From JAVVTQ01 sp036653595 (GTDB taxonomy: Bacteria > Bacillota > Clostridia > Oscillospirales > Ruminococcaceae): a stretch of DNA of 8,906 nucleotides. Under the pieces are notes generated by a model, which made no database searches, had not been told where the DNA came from, and worked only from the letters and a program-made list of their open reading frames with translations. Below, one piece after another: positions 6,390-8,906 of this stretch (positions are counted from its first letter, which is position 1; every line of letters starts with the position of its first letter). Made by a program: the position numbers and the translations under genes. Location of the stretch: contig JAVVTQ010000050.1 in the NCBI GenBank assembly GCA_036653595.1, forward strand, positions 1 through 8,906, read 5' to 3'.

Positions 6390-6566
6390 GTGGGCGCCAA
6401 CTGTGAAGTCTGTGAGAATTATGCGTGGGACGAAGAATGCGGCTGCTATGTCTGCGACAAAGCGCTCGACGAGGATGAGATGAGCCGCTTTATGCGCGGG
6501 ACATTCTCGGACTGTCCGTACTTTCGGCTCTATGATGAATACAAAATCGTCCAAAAACAAAACTGA
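6390..6566 (+). CDS. DUF6472 family small cysteine-rich protein (58 aa)
   Basis: A 58-residue acidic protein starting with GTG at 6390; TAGGGGGA (6375-6382) lies at good distance upstream. The six cysteines are at positions 5, 8, 17, 19, 22 and 42, arranged as CxxC, CxCxxC and a single SDCPYF. The segment DEDEMSRFM, the DCPYF motif and the DEYKIV ending match my recollection of the DUF6472 family of Clostridia, whose function is unknown. The cysteine pattern suggests a bound metal (zinc or iron-sulfur), which is inference. It has its own extended -10 promoter. No terminator is obvious before bioY, so some read-through into bioY is possible, although bioY has a separate promoter. Confidence 0.85.
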   Translation: MGANCEVCENYAWDEECGCYVCDKALDEDEMSRFMRGTFSDCPYFRLYDEYKIVQKQN

Positions 6567-6582
6567 AGCGCCGATTGTTTTG

Positions 6583-6615
6583 ATTGTCAACTTTTTTATA
6601 TTTTATGTTGACAAT
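6583..6615 (+). promoter_or_regulatory. Probable BirA operator in front of bioY
   Basis: ATTGTCAAC (6583-6591) and GTTGACAAT (6607-6615) form a perfect 9-bp inverted repeat with a 15-bp AT-rich spacer. This is the architecture of Firmicutes BirA operators (GTTAAC-type half-sites separated by about 14-16 bases). The right half-site contains the -35 box TTGACA of the bioY promoter, so binding by biotinyl-AMP-loaded BirA would block RNA polymerase. A birA gene with the DNA-binding domain lies about 1 kb away. Confidence 0.85.
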
Positions 6616-6636
6616 GCTGCTGCCGCAGTGTATAAA
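6608..6636 (+). promoter_or_regulatory. bioY promoter
   Basis: TTGACA (6608-6613) is a perfect -35 box, followed after exactly 17 bases by TATAAA (6631-6636). The -35 box lies inside the right arm of the operator, giving a direct repression mechanism. The transcript would start near 6643, about 46 bases before the GTG start. Confidence 0.8.
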
Positions 6637-6688
6637 TATAATATCGTCCGCTCGAGTGCGGGCAAAATAACCTGTTGGCGGTGACTTC

Positions 6689-7270
6689 GTGGAAAAAGAG
6701 AATATCACTTTGGCGCATTCGAAAAAGCGTGGTGCCGCGTCCGTTTATAAGCTGGCTGTTACAGGAATGTGCGCGGCGCTTATTTGTGTTTTGTCGGTAA
6801 TTTCTATCCCGATTCAGCCTGTGCCGTTCACGCTCTCGGTGTTTGCGATTTTTTTGACCGGCGGCCTGCTTTCGCCGAAATACGCTTTTTGCGCAGCGCT
6901 TTTATATGTGCTCATAGGAGCCGTAGGTTTGCCTGTTTATTCGGGCTTTGGCGCCGGGCCGGGAATTCTGTTTGGTCTGACAGGCGGCTACTTAATGTCA
7001 TATCCCCTGATGGCTGCTGTCGTGGCGCTGTCAGTGAAGCTCTTTAAAGGCCGCAGCGCACTGTCGCTCAGCCTCGGTATGATAGCAGCGCTCGCGCTTT
7101 GCTATCTGCTGGGAACAGCTTGGTTTGTATTTCAGTCAAAGATGAGCGTCGGTCAGGCGTTGGCTCTTTGTGTTGTGCCTTTTATTTTGTTTGATTTGCT
7201 TAAGGCGGCGCTTGCGGAGCTTTTGCTTTTTGCACTTCTTAAAACACCAGCGGCAAAATATCTGTTTTAG
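6689..7270 (+). CDS. bioY: Biotin transporter BioY (ECF substrate-binding component)
   Basis: A 193-residue integral membrane protein, the biotin-specific S component of ECF-type transporters, which usually needs a shared EcfA/EcfA'/EcfT module encoded elsewhere; no such module is in this window. Family motifs are clear: IPIQPVPFTLS (40-50) in the first loop, then IGAVGLPVYSGFGAGPG (76-92), and LTGGYLMSYP (97-106). About six hydrophobic segments can be drawn (near 20-40, 49-60, 64-83, 97-118, 127-147, 156-185). The GTG start at 6689 is preceded by GGCGGTGA and puts a short basic, polar N-terminus before the first membrane helix. It is a single-gene unit with a strong promoter under a probable BirA operator and a terminator after it. 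It gives the cell biotin import; no biotin synthesis gene is seen here. Confidence 0.95.
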   Translation: MEKENITLAHSKKRGAASVYKLAVTGMCAALICVLSVISIPIQPVPFTLSVFAIFLTGGLLSPKYAFCAALLYVLIGAVGLPVYSGFGAGPGILFGLTGGYLMSYPLMAAVVALSVKLFKGRSALSLSLGMIAALALCYLLGTAWFVFQSKMSVGQALALCVVPFILFDLLKAALAELLLFALLKTPAAKYLF

Positions 7271-7327
7271 CTTTATTTTGCGCTTTTTCAGTCTTTTCCA
7301 AAACGGTGCCTTCGAGAGGGCGCATTC

Positions 7328-7355
7328 GGACATTCTTTTTTTGAATGTCCTTTTT
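7328..7355 (+). terminator. Intrinsic terminator after bioY
   Basis: GGACATTC (7328-7335) pairs perfectly with GAATGTCC (7343-7350) around seven T residues, followed by TTTTT. It lies 57 bases past the bioY stop. Confidence 0.85.
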
Positions 7356-7370
7356 AATTGCAGTAAAAGA

Positions 7371-7450
7371 GCGCGCGTCACTCATAGCTTTGAAAAATAT
7401 GCGTTTATTCGTATGCAAAAAGCAAAGACGGCAAAGCGCGTGTCACCCAT
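7371..7450. repeat. Pair of imperfect 15-bp direct repeats
   Basis: GCGCGCGTCACTCAT (7371-7385) and GCGCGTGTCACCCAT (7436-7450) match at 13 of 15 positions and start 65 bases apart. They lie in the gene-free interval between bioY and the DUF5662 gene. They could be binding sites, but no regulator is suggested. Confidence 0.4.
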
Positions 7451-7524
7451 TGTGTCCCTCTTGTAAAATATTTGTTTGTGATTTGGCCGCAAAGCTCTTA
7501 ACTCCGCGCAAAAATTAAAGAATG

Positions 7525-7533
7525 TGATATAAT
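7525..7533 (+). promoter_or_regulatory. Extended -10 promoter of the DUF5662-trhA unit
   Basis: TG-A-TATAAT is a full-consensus extended -10 element, 32 bases ahead of the ATG at 7566. No convincing -35 box is present at standard spacing. Confidence 0.6.
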
Positions 7534-7565
7534 TAGATAACAATAAATGACATCGGTGAATAATA

Positions 7566-8096
7566 ATGAAATGGTACTCACATCTCAAAACCATAACCCA
7601 TCACAAATGTCTCGTGATGAAATACTGCTTTAAGCTCGGTCTTTACAGGCAGGGGCTTATGCACGACATGTCAAAGTACAGCTTTGTTGAGTTTCGCGCA
7701 GGCGCAAAATATTATCAGGGCAACCGCAGCCCAAACGAAATCGAGCGCCTCGAAAAAGGCTACAGCGCTGCATGGCTGCACCACAAGGGACGCAACCGCC
7801 ATCATCTTGAGTACTGGATTGATTATTCTCCGAAGAGCGGCTATATGCTCGGAGGCATGGAGATGCCAGTGAAATATGTCGCGGAGATGTTTTGCGACAG
7901 AATTGCCGCTTGCCGGACATATCGCGCAGAGCGGTATACCGATAGAGACGCATATGATTATTATATGAATTCGCGCGCACAGTACCTCTTGCACGACAAC
8001 ACCCGCGCTCTGCTCGAGACGATGCTCATCATGCTAAAGGATGAGGGCGAGGACACAACCTTCGACTATATCAAACATCTCATTTTAAAAAAATAA
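7566..8096 (+). CDS. DUF5662 family protein
   Basis: A 176-residue soluble protein of the DUF5662 family, which has no established function. Histidine-rich motifs typical of the family are visible: HLKTITHHK (6-14), QGLMHDMSKYS (29-39) and AWLHHKGRNRHHLEYW (69-84), with a later FCDRIAAC (109-116). The pattern of H33-D34, H72-H73 and H79-H80 resembles an HD-type metal-binding hydrolase site; this is inference, not known activity. The ATG at 7566 has GGTGA at 7555-7559 with 6-base spacing. It is the first gene of a pair: trhA starts 31 bases after its stop, with no terminator between. Confidence 0.9.
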   Translation: MKWYSHLKTITHHKCLVMKYCFKLGLYRQGLMHDMSKYSFVEFRAGAKYYQGNRSPNEIERLEKGYSAAWLHHKGRNRHHLEYWIDYSPKSGYMLGGMEMPVKYVAEMFCDRIAACRTYRAERYTDRDAYDYYMNSRAQYLLHDNTRALLETMLIMLKDEGEDTTFDYIKHLILKK

Positions 8097-8127
8097 AGTG
8101 CCCTTGTGTTGGGCGAATGGAGAAAGT

Positions 8128-8769
8128 ATGGCAAATCAAGGCCCTTTTTACACGCTCGGTGAGGAGATTTTCAACTCCGTCTCACACGGTGTCGGAGCCG
8201 CGCTCGGAATAGCCGGCTGTGTGGTGCTTGTGGTCAAGGCAGCAATGAACGGCACTGCGATAGATGTTGTCAGCAGCGCAATTTTTGGGGCATCGCTGAT
8301 TTTGCTCTACACAATGTCCACTCTGTACCACAGCTTTACAAATCCAAAGGTCAAGCATCTTTTCAGAATTTTTGACCACTGCACTATATACATCCTCATT
8401 TCCGGCTCATACACACCGTTTGCTCTCGTGTCGCTGGGGGGATTGCGCGGCTGGATTATATTCGGTGTCCTCTGGGGACTGACAATTCTGTGCATTGTCC
8501 TAAATTCCATAAGCCTGGAACGGTTTAGCGTATTCTCGATGATTGCCTATATCGCGATGGGCTGGTGCGCGCTGGTTTTTATAATACCAATCTCAAAAGC
8601 ACTCGGCCTTGTCGGACTGCTGCTTTTGCTCCTCGGCGGTGTGTCATACACACTGGGTCTTATATTTTTCGCCAGCAATAAAAAATACATGCACTCCATC
8701 TGGCATTTGTTTGTGCTTGCTGGCAGTGTGCTGCACTATTTCTGTGTTTTGTTTTACACAATACCATAA
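8128..8769 (+). CDS. trhA: Hemolysin III / PAQR family membrane protein TrhA
   Basis: A 213-residue membrane protein with seven predicted hydrophobic segments (near 21-40, 49-66, 85-104, 108-127, 135-153, 158-181, 191-210). It carries the family signature: EEIFNSVSHGVG (12-23), STLYHS (64-69), FDHCTIYILISGSYTP (82-97) and HSIWHLFVLAGSVLH (189-203). The serine, histidines and aspartate of these motifs are those that bind zinc in PAQR receptors. Bacterial members are called hemolysin III for historical reasons; a role in membrane homeostasis is proposed, and lytic activity should not be assumed. The start at 8128 has GGAGA (8119-8123) just upstream and fits the family; an in-frame GTG extension to 8098 is rejected. 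It is probably co-transcribed with the DUF5662 gene, and a strong terminator follows. Confidence 0.94.
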   Translation: MANQGPFYTLGEEIFNSVSHGVGAALGIAGCVVLVVKAAMNGTAIDVVSSAIFGASLILLYTMSTLYHSFTNPKVKHLFRIFDHCTIYILISGSYTPFALVSLGGLRGWIIFGVLWGLTILCIVLNSISLERFSVFSMIAYIAMGWCALVFIIPISKALGLVGLLLLLLGGVSYTLGLIFFASNKKYMHSIWHLFVLAGSVLHYFCVLFYTIP

Positions 8770-8814
8770 TGCAAACCGTTTTCAGTGCAAATTTAAAGAC
8801 TAATTTCGGCTTTT

Positions 8815-8830
8815 GACGGTGACGTCCGTC
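8815..8830. other. Small hairpin downstream of trhA
   Basis: GACGG (8815-8819) pairs with CCGTC (8826-8830) around six bases that include GACGT. No T-run follows. It may stabilise the 3' end of the transcript; its role is unknown. Confidence 0.3.
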
Positions 8831-8867
8831 GCCCGAGGCCATAATGATTTGTTAACCTAAATCACCC

Positions 8868-8899
8868 AAAGAGCAGCCTCCCAGAGCGCTGCTCTTTTT
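8868..8899 (+). terminator. Intrinsic terminator of the DUF5662-trhA unit
   Basis: AAAGAGCAGC (8868-8877) pairs perfectly with GCTGCTCTTT (8888-8897), with a 10-base loop and further T residues to 8899. It lies about 100 bases past the trhA stop. The A-run on the left could also serve a convergent gene beyond the window. Confidence 0.88.
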
Positions 8900-8906
8900 G
8901 CCGCTT

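Noticed and set aside
8845..8860. A second BirA site around GTTAAC at 8851-8856
   Set aside because: Only one half-site is present; no matching inverted half at 14-16 bases.
1..8906. CRISPR array, tRNA, rRNA, phage or defence system
   Set aside because: No short regularly spaced repeats with unique spacers, no tRNA or rRNA signature and no phage or defence proteins were seen.

Overview
The window looks like a chromosomal segment of a gut-type Clostridia, probably Oscillospirales/Ruminococcaceae. This rests on gene content (BirA with a DNA-binding domain, BioY, DUF6472, DUF5662, a TrhA-type hemolysin III protein), strong GGAGG/GGTGA ribosome binding sites, frequent GTG starts, AT-rich extended -10 promoters and compact intrinsic terminators. 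The genus cannot be read from the sequence.

Layout. 1-153 is the 3' end of a Y1/IS200-like (REP-associated) transposase, overlapped by a small hydrophobic ORF. 154-987 holds no convincing protein gene: a strong terminator at 323-356, a small hairpin, and a GC-rich block at about 552-780 that ends in a bidirectional hairpin and may be a decayed gene, a structured RNA or a repeat. 988-3966 encodes a 992-residue cytoplasmic signalling protein with a degenerate receiver, degenerate GGDEF, intact EAL and three PAS-like domains, probably a c-di-GMP phosphodiesterase. Its 3' end lies in a 214-bp tandem repeat (3867 to about 4501) of nearly three copies. The last copy carries an intact bidirectional terminator; the earlier copies carry broken versions of it.

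On the minus strand, yqxD (UPF0178) and birA form a likely operon ending at that terminator. Divergent from it are a small six-cysteine DUF6472 protein and bioY. The bioY promoter contains a perfect 9-bp inverted repeat with a 15-bp spacer that overlaps the -35 box and has the architecture of a BirA operator. The window therefore appears to hold a local biotin circuit: BioY imports biotin, and BirA attaches it to carboxylases and represses bioY when biotin is plentiful.

The right end holds a two-gene unit, DUF5662 then trhA (hemolysin III/PAQR), with an extended -10 promoter in front and a strong terminator at the edge.

The least ordinary signal is the 214-bp array. Across each repeat junction a 77-codon frame stays open, and every base difference between its two full copies is synonymous. 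The GC-rich block at 552-780 is second.
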